Shown here piece by piece: positions 34,140 through 46,110 of a stretch of DNA of 64,000 nucleotides (the stretch's first letter is position 1; the number at the start of each line of letters is the position of its first letter). This stretch comes from Armillaria gallica. Taxonomy: Eukaryota > Basidiomycota > Agaricomycetes > Agaricales > Physalacriaceae. The translations under genes were made by a program, and so were the position numbers. Under the pieces are notes generated by a model. It was not told the origin of the DNA, did not search any database, and saw only the letters and a program-made list of their open reading frames with translations. The stretch is from the NCBI GenBank assembly GCA_037576215.1, contig JBANDB010000003.1, positions 6,262,001 through 6,326,000 of the forward strand. The letters are read 5' to 3'.

Positions 34140-37100
34140 ATGACTACTACCCAACACATTCTCGCTATCAAGCTTGAGGACGATGAGAAATTTAATGGTG
34201 AAAATTGGTCTGCATTCGAACTAGCAATGCTAACTGAAGGCAACACTTGTGGACTCGTTAACTATTGGGAAAACAAAGTCACCATACCTGGGACTACAAT
34301 CACAGCCCAGCCAAATACCCCCGTGAACAGCACGACCCCAAACCAACTCGAATATATCCAATGTGAAAGCATTGCGCTTGCATCCATCATTCGCAACGTC
34401 AAGGACGTCTACGGCTTTGGGCTTAATCCACTCGAGCCATCCCACAAAGCATGGGCCCATCTCAAAGCTGAGTATGGCGCCTACTCAGACTTGATTCGAA
34501 GCCGAAGGGAGAAGACCTTGAAGGCAATGGTATATGAGGAAGGGGAGAAAGTCAGTAGCGATGGGGGATATATCGAAAAGATGAGGAAACTCCGAAAAGA
34601 AGCCAACGACACCGGTGCGAATATCAATGATGACCAGTTCAAAATGACACTCCTCGACTCTTTTCCTGAATCTTGGGACTCCGTCGTAAGTATCTTATAT
34701 GCCGAGAAGAGCCTGACCGTAATCACAGCTCGTTTAATTGCCCACAGCGAACGAGTTGTAGGACAGAAGACCGCGAGTTCCGCTCAGGGGGACTCAGTTC
34801 AGGCACTACAAGCAACAGTCCAGGCACTTACCCTTCAGGTGCAAAACCTCATGGCAAAGAAGAACTCTACCTCAATTCGCTCTGATAAATCTCACCCAGC
34901 CAACGACAATTGCAAGGGTATAGGTCATACCCTTGAAGAATGCTGGAAGCTGGGGGGAGGACACCAGGGGCAGTACCCTCCTTGGTGGAAAGGAAAGCGG
35001 GATGCTCCACTCCCGAGTGGGTTGGCTAATCTCGCAACCGCAAGCCAATCGGATCATGGGTCAATTACCACAAATGTCATCATCTTGAATGCATGCGTCG
35101 ATAAGGAAACGTTGGAGGAGATTGACAAGAAAACAGCTGGGGAGGATACGGCGTGGGTCGTTAATAATCACGATCCTGGGCTAGACACATCACAGATGTA
35201 TGGTGATTCAGGAGTGTCAACTCACTTTGTCCAAAACAGAGATCACTTCTTCAATTATATCCCGCTTGAAACCTCAGGAAGTTCATCGAAAGTCGGCGCG
35301 GCATTAAAAGTATTGGGTACTAGAACGGTTGCCATGAAAACAATGACTGAAGGTGTCGAGAAGATTATCACCTTCAGTAAGACTTTGCATTGCCCAGATG
35401 TCTCTGCGAACCTACTTTCCATAAGCCATCTAGACAAAGAGGGATGGAAAATAACCTTCGGCAGAGGAAGAGCAGACTTTGTGGACCCAAGCGGACACTC
35501 CCAGTTCACGGCTTCAATGTTCAACGACCTATATATGATCAATTGCAACCTCATGCGTGGCGATGAATACACGGCGCTGGCAGCAAGATCCCTAGAGAGT
35601 TCAGTTCCAATTGAAACGTGGCACATGCGATTCGCTCACTTTGGGGTTGACCAAATCAAAACTTTGTCCAAGGGAAATCTCGTTGAAGGGCTGCACATAA
35701 AACACGATCAACAGGCTCCTGGGAGGTGTGAACCATGCATCCTAGGAAACCAAAAGAGGTGACCATTCGATGCTACCGTTGAGCATGAGACTGAGGTTCT
35801 TGGAAGGGTCATGCTGGATATCTGGGGGCCTGCAAGAGTACGTTCCATTGGCAGGTCGAGATACGCCATGATCTTTGTAGACGACGTGTCATCATGGCGT
35901 TCCCCATATTACTTGTCAGACCGAAGGGCAGAGACGACCGTCGAGACTCTAGAACTATTTGCTAACATGGCGGAGAGGCAAATGGGGAAGAAGTTGAAGA
36001 AAATTCGCTGTGATAACGAGTTCGATTGCTTGCTGTGGCGGACATGGGCAGAAAAATGGGGAGTTGTTATTGAACTAATGGCCCCATATTCGTCAGCAGC
36101 TAACAGGGTTGCGAAACGGACTTTCGGGGTGATATTTGGATCAGTCCAGATTTTGCTATTGGAAGCGAAGATGGCTCATGCGTGGTGGGCCGAGGCATGC
36201 GACTATGCTGTTAAGGTGGCCAATTTTCTCCCAACCTCTCGGCATCCAGGGAAAGTGCCTGAAGAGGTTTGGAGTGGCAAGAAGCAGACAGTAGGACACT
36301 TACGAGTGTGGGGTTCAACTTGCTATGCCAAGATACCGGCTGCGAAGGGACACAGCAAACTAGGTCCCAGAGGTCAAAAAGGGAGATTCATCAGACTTGC
36401 GGGACATGGGATGTACCGAATCGTACTTGATGATGTCCCCGGAAACAAAATCATTGTATCCCGTGACATAATCTTCAAGGAATTGGCTCCGACTCGTACT
36501 ATTCCTCCTCGTGAGGGAGAGAACAATGAGCTATTGCTTCAACCAATCGAAGAAACAGTACCAATCAAGAATCTGATCGAAAATCCCCAAGCACGCCCTG
36601 ATCTGCGAGATCGATCGTGAATCCCAGTTCAAGTAACCCAAAATCAAATTCAGATTACAAATCCAGACCCACCTCCACGCCAAATCCCAGTTCATGACCG
36701 CCCAGACCGTTCAACACATATCCCAAAGCCAACGCGAGCCATGCAAGAATCTACAGAATATCTGAGACATGAAGAAAATGCCTGAGCCTGTGGAAAGAAC
36801 TGGGCACATGATGGAGATGTGCCATTAGTTGAAGATGAAGACGATGTGGAGGATATTATTGCGATGAAAGTGTCAGAAATCATGAATATCATGGATAGGA
36901 AGGACACGTGGGTACCTGATAACTATGAACAGGCCTTGACCAAGCCGAACATCTGGACGCCAGCTATGGATGCAGAAATATGCATCAGCAAACTCGTCAA
37001 TGTCTGGCAGGCATGGTGCCATGGTAGCCATATCAAACCAGACGGCCATACCAGTGCATGGTGTTACAAAGTACCTGCCTAACACCAGAGCTCTATAGCG

Positions 37101-39673
37101 CACAAACCATACAAGAGCCATACCTTTCCCATCCCATCCTTACCATACTACCACATTCAATAATATGGTTGTTGCTATTCCATAGCTCACTGGCAGGCCA
37201 TCATATCACTCATTTACTCACATCGGCGGGGTCATTGTTGGCAACAGTAAATCTATATCCGCAGTATCTACAGTACAGTGAAAACAATAAAGACATCTAT
37301 TACACATCCTAGACACTCTCAGACCCAACTTGAAGACTAGCAGTACAGATCACCGTCTTGAGAACACTACGAGGCTGTAGAATCAAAGTTAGACAAGAAA
37401 CGGAAACAAATGATATTCGGCACATACCTATGGTGACACCGGAATAGCATCATCTCCATCAACAATGCCATCTACGGTAACGCAATGTGGTCAACGATAA
37501 GTCAGCGATAGGGTTTCCGTACGTGTGTGGCATTCATCGTAGCTTGGAGGTGGAAGGTAAACGTCTTCATAATGAGTAGCCGTCGAAAGGCCCCATGATT
37601 CTCCTTCAGTGGTTAGTCTAGTATTCTCATCAGAAGTGTTGAATACGCACCATGTCATCCTGAACCTTGTAGAGAAAACTCAAACCATTCAATTGCTTTC
37701 TGACCCATGACCCGGTAGATGAATGAGTGCACGAGTTCTTGCTGCCATGCAGGGAGATGTCGGTGTTGGTGTTGGGAGGTCCACGACGTGCGCAATTGGA
37801 TTTCAGACTCCGAGTCCAAATCCAACATCACGTGCATACAGACATGCCTGGCGGAGTTTGAAAGAACTTAGCAGATTTTTCGTTGCTGTTCTGCTGTTCC
37901 GGTATCTACCACTTGACTTGACTTCGACTTATGCCCCACCCAATGTTGCTGTGCATGTTTACTTCTGAGATAGTTACACATCTACTTGCTTTGCAATGTA
38001 TCATTATTGTGTGGCCAAAGTATGGTTCGTATGGTAAAGATTACTGGGGAAAATTGGTATGGCTCCTACCCTTCCATAGACCCCATAACATCCATACGAA
38101 TATTATACTCACCAGATCTTACCATAAATATTGAAGATTGCTGATGTGCCGCATGGAAGAACGAGACATCTGGCGAGTTGTACCACGTGAACCCTGGATG
38201 AAAGTTATCGACAATCGGTGGGTGTTTGATAACAAAATAGACGGAGACACCAGAGACCTACTCAAACGCCGAGCTCGCCTAGTTGTAAAAGGATTCACAC
38301 AAATCCAAGGACTCCATTACTACGACTCGTTTGCTGCAGTTGTCTGATACGAATCTCTACGAATGTTCTTCGCAATCGTCGCAGCCCATGGACTGGATTT
38401 CTGGCTTATCGATTTCGTTGGCACATACCTCAATGCAGAGCCACAGGGAGAGAACTATGTCGCATTGCCAAAGGGCTATGAGGACATTGTTACTTGCGAC
38501 TACCCAAAAGGCCCTGAATATGTCCTACAGATGTTGAGGGCGATGTATGGGACCATGGACGCAGGGAATGCATGGTTTCATGAACTTAATCAGACGCTAA
38601 CGAGCCAAGGCCATAAACAGTCTCGAGCAGATCCATGCGTACGACTACTCAAGAAGGGAGGGCAGAAGACCTATACATGCACATACACGGATGATGTCTC
38701 AGGAGCATCAACGTCACATGAGGAGGGTGTGCGGGTTCGGAAGGAGATTGGAAGTGTTTATGAGATCAAAGATCTGGGCCGCCATAATAGTGTCCTTGGG
38801 ATGACCATCAAATTTGACGATTCTGATGGATCTATCTCCCTACATCAAAAGAACCTGATTCTCAAGACACTCGAGACTTTTGGCATGGCAGAATGTAAAC
38901 CCAAATCGACCCCGTTACCTGTCGGCAGTCTTATGAATCTTGATACGCAACCACATCCAATTCCAGCCGAAGATAAAGAGTTCATGGCTGACAAGGACTA
39001 CCGTGCCATTCTAGGCTTGTTAAACCATATAGCTAATGGAACAAGGCCCGATATCGCATTCACAACGAACTATCTTCAACGCTATGCTTCAGACCCACGT
39101 CCAATCCATTGGAGCCGAGCAATGCATGTCCTGGGGTATCTTAAAGATACCATCAAATATCAAATCACTTATCAATGTGGCAATGCTGAGGACGATGGGT
39201 TGACTCCCATTGGATACGTCAATTCATCGCATGGAGATGACAGAACCACAGGGAAGTCTACGATAGGATATATATTCACCATGGCTGGTGGTCCGGTGTC
39301 ATGGAGTTCAAGATCCCAGAAACGAGTTGCGTTATCGACATCCGAGGCAGAGTATGTCACTACAGTCCATGGGGGAAGGCAATCAACGTGGATGGGTTCA
39401 TTTCTGGACGAACTCGAAATATACAAGGATTGGCCTTACCCATTAAACTGCGATAATAACTCGGCCATAAATTTGATGCAAAGTACGAAGGGCCATGGGA
39501 AATCGAAGCACTTTGCAATGGATTATCACTGGATCCGTGATGCTGTCCAACTTCGAGAACTCGATGTTCGTTATATTGCTTCCGAGGATAATTTGGCCGA
39601 TATCTTCACAAAGGTCATACCAAAGCCTCGCGTGCTTACTCTTCTTGGACGTATGGGAATGACAAGAATATAG
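34140..39673 (+). pseudogene. copia gag-pol, interrupted
   Basis: ATG at 34140 (MTTTQHILAIKLEDDEKFNG). Seen in order: UBN2-type gag (GENWSAFELAM), degenerate knuckle CKGIGHTLEEC, protease site YGDSGVSTHFV, GAG-pre-integrase WHMRFAHFG...CEPC, integrase core LDIWGP and IRCDNEFD, reverse transcriptase from about 38155 with YTDDVSG, RNase H STSEAEYVTTV and end NLADIFTKVIPKP. In-frame TGA at 35760-35762, 36618-36620, 36783-36785 and 38345-38347. The integrase segment usually ending in the catalytic Glu reads NRVAKRT here, Lys at that place. The frame is also split by a 1,164 bp insertion; flanking codons are contiguous across it. Confidence 0.9.
36983..38146. mobile_element. 1,164 bp inverted-repeat insertion inside copia pol
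   Basis: Ends CATCAGCAA (36983-36991) and TTGCTGATG (38138-38146) are exact inverted repeats, and TG flanks both sides (36981-36982, 38147-38148). Deleting the insert and one TG restores the pol frame (AEI joined to CRMEERDIW), which fixes the borders. It has no long frame or known domain, so it is non-autonomous. The 2 bp duplication does not point to a standard superfamily. Confidence 0.8.
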
Positions 39674-39700
39674 GCTATTCAGTATAGGCTTCAGGGGGAG

Positions 39701-39935
39701 TGTTGAGGTTATATTCAGCCTATACCACGGTATTTCATTTACTTATTATTTCATCTACTTTACTATATTTAGTTTATCTTCCCCTGTTTCGAGTCGTTAT
39801 CCACGGCCGATCATCCCAACCGCACCTCAGTCATTCACTATCACTACGTGTGTCTGACTGAGGTGCATATTCCATTACTTACTTATCTTGCTACCGTTTC
39901 TTACTTACTATATCATACAGTATCTTATCCTAACA
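39701..39935 (+). repeat. 3' LTR of the copia element
   Basis: 235 bp. Identical in structure to the 5' LTR apart from four transitions and an extra 58 bp block at 39862-39919 (GTGCATATTC...ATCATACAG). Confidence 0.93.
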
Positions 39936-40109
39936 AACCCGGCCAGCAACCTCAGGCCACCATATAGTGCTGACATAGCATTACTAAGCTATCCACATAT
40001 GGTCATATTACTACTGTATATGGCAGGAGGGGGAGGGAGGGGGGGTCCACCCGACCTTAAACGCGAAAATGTACGTCATGTGCGCAATTTTATTTCCGCC
40101 ACCCCCTTG

Positions 40110-40967
40110 ACAATACCGGAGTCGGGTGACTCGGTCCTCGGGTCAGTCCAATGCCCCGAGCTGTACCGTAAGCTGCATTTAGGAAAGCGCTTATACTAGC
40201 TGTTGCACAAACTAGCCTGGATAGGTACATTGGTTGCTTTTAAAGTGACAAAATTGGGGGCTGGTCACCGGTCGCCGATTACACACATTGATTGACTAAC
40301 TATGGACTAACTATATCACTTTGTTCGCGTTGCTTATTTATAACATATGAGCAGCCAAAATGCCGGTGTTTCATTAGTCTATCATTGACAGACGGACGAT
40401 ACATACCTAATGAGAGGATGAGGGACGGTATGTATGTATATCGATGTATAGCGGTAAATGAAGTGAGCAGGTATGTAGCTCCTTGGATTCCATTCCCCCT
40501 AGGTTTCAACGAGCCTCAAAATCGCCAATGTACCACTTTCATCACTATTACGACATCAGACTTCCTTAGCTGTCTGTTCCGGCCTTTGTCTGGCACAAGC
40601 TGGCACACCGATGCGAACGTTCAGTCTGTCGTGATGTGATAGATTTTACTTCTTATACGAGACAACATACACAAGCTACTAGTGCTACTCGTGTCCATTT
40701 AGGATGGCGCGTCCAGCGAATCTGATATCGCCAGATGTGTCATGTAGTAGCCTACTAGGAGGCAGTCATTGCAGGAATCTGTCAGGGTTAATTTCGTTAG
40801 GTGCCGGTGCTGCGTGCTTGCCGTGGCAGGAGGACACCGAGCAGGAAACGATAAGCGCCAGGGCGATTCACACCAGTGCGACCGCCGGAGTAGGTCTATG
40901 ATGATGATGGTTGCGTATCACACACTTTTCGATGACCAAGCTGTTAGATTTTTCATTAAAGTTGATA
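40110..40967. other. Intergenic between nest and HET gene
   Basis: A 115-codon frame at 40292-40639 has no recognised content. This is the 3' flank of the minus-strand HET gene. Confidence 0.3.
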
Positions 40968-42858
40968 TCAAATCAGAGGAACACTCGTCCTCGTCCATCT
41001 GACGATGCGCAGGTCGTTCAGTTTCTCCAGTTCGTTTTCGTCAGGTATTTGGAACACGGATACCTTTTCGAACTTCGAATGTACTAGCCCCCACATTTTC
41101 CCAACTACCCAATGCCCCCCCACGGTTAAGTGTTGTAGTCCGTGACTGGCTAACAGTGAATACGAGCCTTCGGGTATTGGATACTGGTGGGTAGCGACGA
41201 TTTGGATTGTGTGATCCCTCCTTCGCTGATCTTTGACGATCAGCTCTCCACGTCGCAATCCTCCTTCTGGGTCTCCCACAGCCAACCCTCGCACAAATCC
41301 GCTTAGAATCCAGTGTCCATTATATTTGTCGATATTCATCTTGTCATCCCAACGAACGTCATCGCAACCGATCTGAGTCCTGATCTTGGTACTGATCGAC
41401 AGAAAGTCCTCGGTCATGACTTGTTTCCATGTCGGTCTCCATGCTTTGTTTCCATTCCCGGGGGTTGGATATAAAAAGAGCAGCTGAGTACGATACGACT
41501 TTTGCATCGTATTCACAAGCGCCGTCCAGGCATCCTCAACAGACTGCGTCTCGTAGTACGCCGGTATCGTGCTCGACTCTAGAAGAAATGCGAGCCCAGC
41601 AACTCTGTCCACAGGATTCTGTGATACGCGGTCCTGCATCTGCGCTAGCGCATGAAATATATCCGAGTCACCAGTGCCGAAGTTCTCGAAACATCCCAAT
41701 TTCCGGTAAAAGGTTCGTAGTCTCTCCTCTGCGTGATGATCCTCCGAGTCCTCGTCTATCTGCATGGTGCCGCTCCGCGAAAGAGTACTGTCCGTAACCC
41801 CACCAATCATCCTATTCTTGCTGATCTCTTGTAGTGTCCACGCGCGATTGAACCAGCACCGATTACTTTCCAGGTTGTCTGTCCTAAAACTGAAAGGTAG
41901 GCCCAGCCCGCTAAAGTAATACACCACCCCCGCAGCCATGCGATAGACGTGTCCGATAGTGGGCACATCGAGTTTCCACTCTTCCTCGCGCAGATCCTCC
42001 CTCTGCCCGCCTTTTTGTCTCAAACAGAGGACATCCAACCACACATACTCCGCTCCCAGATTCAGCATCTCAATGCGGATGAGGTCCAGGTTGGCGCCTT
42101 TGGGGATGGGGACGGGCCATTGGTATCCGTTGATGGGAGTCGATACATCAGAACGATCGTTCTCGTCCATCCAAGCATGCGATATTGCCCAAAGTCGCTT
42201 CGGACGTCGGATAACCCAGTACGGGACCACTCTATTGCTGTAGAGATCCCAGACACGTCGAGGGGGCATCTTTGGATTGATTATCCGTGTATCAGGTAGT
42301 GCTTTGTGTCGCTTTTCCTGGTCTTCCACTTCGCAAATTTGCAGGTTTTCAACCACTGTCCAAATGTCTTCGCACCAAAATGGGCGGAGAAGGCCAGCTG
42401 CGGTGCCAAAATCGCAACCCATCACCATGCGGGCATCAAAAAGAGAAGACCGAGAGCGGGTGTCTCTTTTGGAGGTTCCAAGGATGCGATTGAGCTCAAT
42501 GAGAAGTTCAGTAGTGCTCAAATCGGCGCAGGGTCTATCAGCGCAACGGCGTGGTAGAACAGGATATGATGTACAGGTATAGGTTCGTTGCATTGGAACT
42601 TGAATCGACGATGCCGTTTGGTCGGTCTCAGTATCAGCGGAAAGGGTGACTTCGCGGCGATATTTGAGAAGTCCCGCCTATAGATGCATTCGTTAAACAT
42701 GGTTGCATTTTGTTTGTTTGTTCCAGCCTACATACCATTTTAGCTTGTCGACGTGTATCATCCTTCCAGCACTGCACCGTACGGAAAAGCAGCTCTTCAG
42801 GGGGTAATGTACCTATCTGGGATGAGGACGCGAAACGAAACTGAAGCAATCGTACGCA
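40968..42858 (-). CDS. HET-domain (heterokaryon incompatibility-type) protein
   Basis: Main exon 42677-40968 plus an upstream exon ending at 42736, joined by a 58 nt GTATGT...CTATAG intron in frame, for at least 600 residues. The three HET signature boxes are present: LWAISHAWMD, EYVWLDVLCLRQKGG, and CWFNRAWTLQEISKN. The long C-terminal part (FLESST.IPAYY, RPTWKQVMTEDFLSI, ILSGFVRGLAVGDPEGGLRR) is typical of basidiomycete HET proteins without a further named domain. HET domains act in non-self recognition and cell death in ascomycetes; roles in mushrooms are mostly unproven. The 5' end is uncertain: the upstream exon opens after an AATAG acceptor, so a first exon with the ATG should lie above 42858. 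Confidence 0.85.
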
Positions 42859-43479
42859 CTATTCAAGTCATCCATACTTCAGTTGGTCGGACGTAGATTC
42901 GGATGTCAGCCAATGAGAGGCCGGATGGTGTCGAGGGTGTAATTGCACAGAGAGCCCGGTATTTATGTGTTCAGAGGACCGGGTCATATTATATGTAACA
43001 GGCGGCGAACTAGTAGACAACATCCTTCATGGAATAGACTGTGGAGCATCCATTTGGGTGACACATCACTAGAAGCTGCGACCGGCGTCTTCCCAGATAG
43101 CAATTACAAGGACTTGTTGACTGTATCCCATGTAGTATGCGAGGAACAACAAGAGCTTATTGTCCAGCCAAAGCGAACCACGGATTCGCTAGCCCGAATC
43201 CATGATACAAGGTCACTAGGCAGTAAGTGAGGTACTATAAAGGGAAATGCTGAGATCACAGAGCGTGAGGTAATACTGCTGCGATAATTACCATAGACTG
43301 GCAGGGAAAATCTATTCCTCATGCAGACACGCGGCGCCGGGCGGGACCGCTACTTATTTCTGCCTTGGAGGTCGCTATTCGATTGCAGTACGCGAGAAAA
43401 CACCACAGTGATTGCGTGGTCTCGATACGCGAGGACACTGCGGTGATAGCTTCGAGGGGCTCGAATATGGTAGTGGTGG
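42859..43479. other. Intergenic, 5' flank of the HET gene
   Basis: Presumed promoter and unassigned first exon of the HET gene. A 95-codon plus frame at 42943-43230 has no recognised domain. Confidence 0.3.
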
Positions 43480-43499
43480 CAACACAGTTAAGACATTGG

Positions 43500-43650
43500 T
43501 AGCGTCGAATCAGGGTGTTGGTGTTGGTGTTGGTAACGGTACAAGGTCCCAATAAGGAACGGCCGTGCCCACGGCCCTAACATGGCATGCCATGCGCCAT
43601 GGCCGCGAAGGGTCGTACCGTTGTGATCGCACTTTTGAGTGCGTCGCGTG
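43500..43650 (+). repeat. Diverged inverted repeat, left copy
   Basis: This stretch (AGGAACGGCCGTG..., then CATGGCATGCCATG and TACCGTTGTGATCGCAC) matches the reverse complement of about 45960-46110 at roughly three bases in four. Both copies translate to a similar peptide (TALTWHAMRHGREGSYRCDR here), but this copy has an in-frame TAA. A short GTGTTG microsatellite lies at its left edge (about 43517). Confidence 0.6.
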
Positions 43651-45418
43651 GAGTAGGGTCGACCAAAGTATATTGCCATCTGCTTTTCCTTGTTCGTTCT
43701 ATTTTCTCTGATGCCGCCAATATATTCTGATACAGACGACACAGCGACCCGTAGATGCTTCTCAAGCCTCGCTGACCATGGATCTCACACTCAGAATTAA
43801 GCGCCGCAAGAATGAATATGGTCCTGCGTGGAAGATCCCGGACATGCAGGGCTCTTGAGTTTCGGGAAAGCGGCGCAAAATGGGGCAGTGAGAGATCACT
43901 CCCTGCTTGATCATATCCACGGTAAATGCAATCATTGGTATCGCGCCCAGCTGAGCTCCGCAAACGTATGCACGAACGTCCAAGGATGATGTGGCACAAT
44001 GTTGATCGGTGTAAGCCAGTTCCTTGGGAGCCTTAATCAACGATTCCTCTTAACGGACCTCAGAGCCGATGGAGATAGCGACTTCAGGAAGGCTGTCATA
44101 ACTAAAGATGCGCTAGATGTGCCTGAAATGTATCATTGCTTGTTTGCCGATACACGTACCATTACGACATTGGTCCTAGATCACGCTGGAGCTATGACCA
44201 ATGATGATCATGATGATACGCGTCAATCATTTATCCTAAAATACAGACAAATCAGCGCAAGTAGTTCGGTCTCAAACACGCGTCTCACCCACTTCGCACG
44301 AGTCCGCCAGGCTTTCCATTGAGTAGATCGTGGACGATGTGCTCAAAGAAAGATGCTGCAATAGGAGGAGTCCTCGAAGTCTCGCTGGAAATGACCAGTC
44401 CCTGACTCCCTGGAGCTTGAAGTTCTAGTGCATCCTTAATCTGTGTATTTCATATAGATCTAGAAGACTAAAAGTCAGCAAATTATAGCGAGAAGAAAAT
44501 AACTGTATTCATCATACCCAATCTGACACTCAAAATCTCGCTTGTAACGACAGTCACTGGCTTCGGTGCCATAAACAGAGACTCCGCACGCCTTCTCAGT
44601 ACGCGGCCACGCCTGAGTTCATATGAGACCTTTTGGAGGGCCACAGAAGAAGAAAGCTGGGAAGGCACACAGGTATCCTCGTTTCACCCTCCCAGTTGAA
44701 GAACAACGTTACACAACAGAGTCACTAAGAGAAGCGAGGTGCAGACGCCGTGACAAATATCATTGCTAGAGGTGTGCAGAATTATGAGAAGACCAGTGGC
44801 AGATCTCCCCCAGTCTGCTTACCTCCAGCAGCTCCATACTCGACTAATTCTATCCTGGTCTCCAATAAAACTGCATCGATTATTTCAGAAGATATTTGAC
44901 GTATTACTGCATAGAGAGGCGGCACAAAACGCAGTGAATACAAGAAACCACAAATACACAGACAATTGGTGTATGTGTTGGTACAACGTTCACTGTTGCG
45001 GTGAAAAGAAAAAGAGACGTCCGGCTCCGCCCGGCCCGGGTTGCCGTCATTCTTCGACCGCCATCTCAACCGGACCGCATCGGGAACGACCTCAACAAGC
45101 GTTACTGACGACACCCGCTGCTGCCGATGATGGAGAAGGCCGCTCTTGGAGCGAGGACCCGATACCTACCACCATCACGATTCACGATGTCTTCCACCAC
45201 AGTTCAGCACGGACCACCGCCACCACCATCGAATTTCTCCGCTCCATTCACACCCAGTCATCTCTCGTGAAATAGGACCTGTCTTATTCGGTATGTTGGA
45301 GGCCAGAAGATGAAGAAGATATTGTCAGCTATCCCAATCAAATCCGCCTGAAATACTGAGTCTTGTAACCCACGACCACACCAGTCCATTCTTGCCATAG
45401 TCGTGCGCCTCCTTCTAT
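43651..45418. other. Interior of the inverted repeat, no supported gene
   Basis: Several 90-170-codon frames on either strand (43577-44040 minus, 43999-44322 plus, 44763-45275 plus) have no recognisable domains; the last is His/Ser/Thr-rich in its second half. None can be defended as a gene. Confidence 0.3.
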
Positions 45419-45485
45419 TTGTATTCTAATTCACTGAGCTTTGTACCGTTCCGGATGTTCGTTGTTCTCGTTCCCGTGTGTCATT

Positions 45486-45780
45486 GTTTCATGGGCCCGA
45501 GCTCCGCTGCTGATGCCGCACTGTTTCTCGAAATGGTGTGCTGCAACGTTGCACTTGCTCGGTGCTTGCATTTTGTTGTTTCCAAGGGCCCAAGTTCTGC
45601 TGCTCCTGCTCCCGTGCTCCTTCTTGGATGGCGGCGTGCTGCAAATGGCGTGCTTGACTCGGTGTTTGCGTTTTGTTGGTTCCGTTCCATAGGCCCTAGG
45701 CCGTTCCTGTTGCCGCGTTGTTCTTCGAAATTGTGTGCTGCAACATTGCGCGTCCTTGGTGCTTGCATTTGGTTTCGGTC
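45486..45780 (+). repeat. Three degenerate tandem repeats of about 95-100 bp
   Basis: Units start near 45488, 45582 and 45684. Each runs TCC.AAGGGCCC-like, a CTGCTG/CGC-rich stretch, GTGTGCTGCAAC-like, CTTGGTGCTTGCATTTTGTTG-like. They are visible at the protein level too (GPSSAADAALFLEMVCCNVA and GPSSAAPAPVLLLGWRRAAN). The function is unknown. Confidence 0.65.
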
Positions 45781-45959
45781 CTCTATGTTGCTCGTGGTCC
45801 GTGCGTATGACTGTATATTTCAGAGTGTCTCACATTACATGACAACATCCACACCAAACCACCACTTCCACGGCTTCGGCTCTTAGCTTGAATGACACGG
45901 ATATACTATTATTTCTATCAATATTACATTACTAACCTTTTCAAAGTGCCCCGCAAAGT

Positions 45960-46110
45960 GTTTTTACTCCGCGAGACGTACGCAACCGTGCGATCACAAC
46001 GGTAGGAGCCTCTGCGGCCTTGGTGCATGGCTTGCCATGCCAGGGCTGTGGACCCGGCCGTTCCTGATTGGAACCTGGCGCCGGTACACACACCACCGCA
46101 CCATCTAACT
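45960..46110 (-). repeat. Diverged inverted repeat, right copy
   Basis: Partner of 43500-43650. Here the minus-strand frame stays open for 144 codons (46355-45924) and includes TALAWQAMHQGRRGSYRCDR. Whether it is coding or part of an old transposon is unclear. Confidence 0.6.

Larger units (their letters stand above)
33860..39935 (+). mobile_element. Ty1/copia LTR retrotransposon, defective
   Basis: Two direct LTRs (33860-34036 and 39701-39935), both TG...CA, are flanked by the 5 bp duplication AACCC (33855-33859, 39936-39940). A purine tract AGGGGGAG directly precedes the 3' LTR, and GGTTCTGGGCTCC just after the 5' LTR is a candidate primer site resembling an initiator-tRNA half-molecule site (with mismatches). 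The order gag, protease, integrase, reverse transcriptase, RNase H is that of copia. The LTRs differ by four transitions in the shared 177 bp plus one 58 bp block, so insertion is fairly recent. The internal part is broken by stops and by an insertion at 36983-38146. Confidence 0.95.
33010..40109. mobile_element. Possible outer inverted-repeat element holding the nest
   Basis: Inverted 23 bp arms lie at 33010-33032 and 40087-40109 and differ at one position (T/C), beginning CAAGGGGGTGG. Inside each arm is a G-run followed by TCC and a CTTAAA.GCGA motif, in the same orientation at both ends. Removing the MITE and copia insertions leaves under 400 bp, consistent with one small element invaded by others. 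No clear target duplication could be identified, so this is an inference. Confidence 0.45.

Noticed and set aside
44763..45275. 170-codon plus-strand frame
   Set aside because: Begins with a non-ATG codon, composition shifts halfway, and no recognisable motif.
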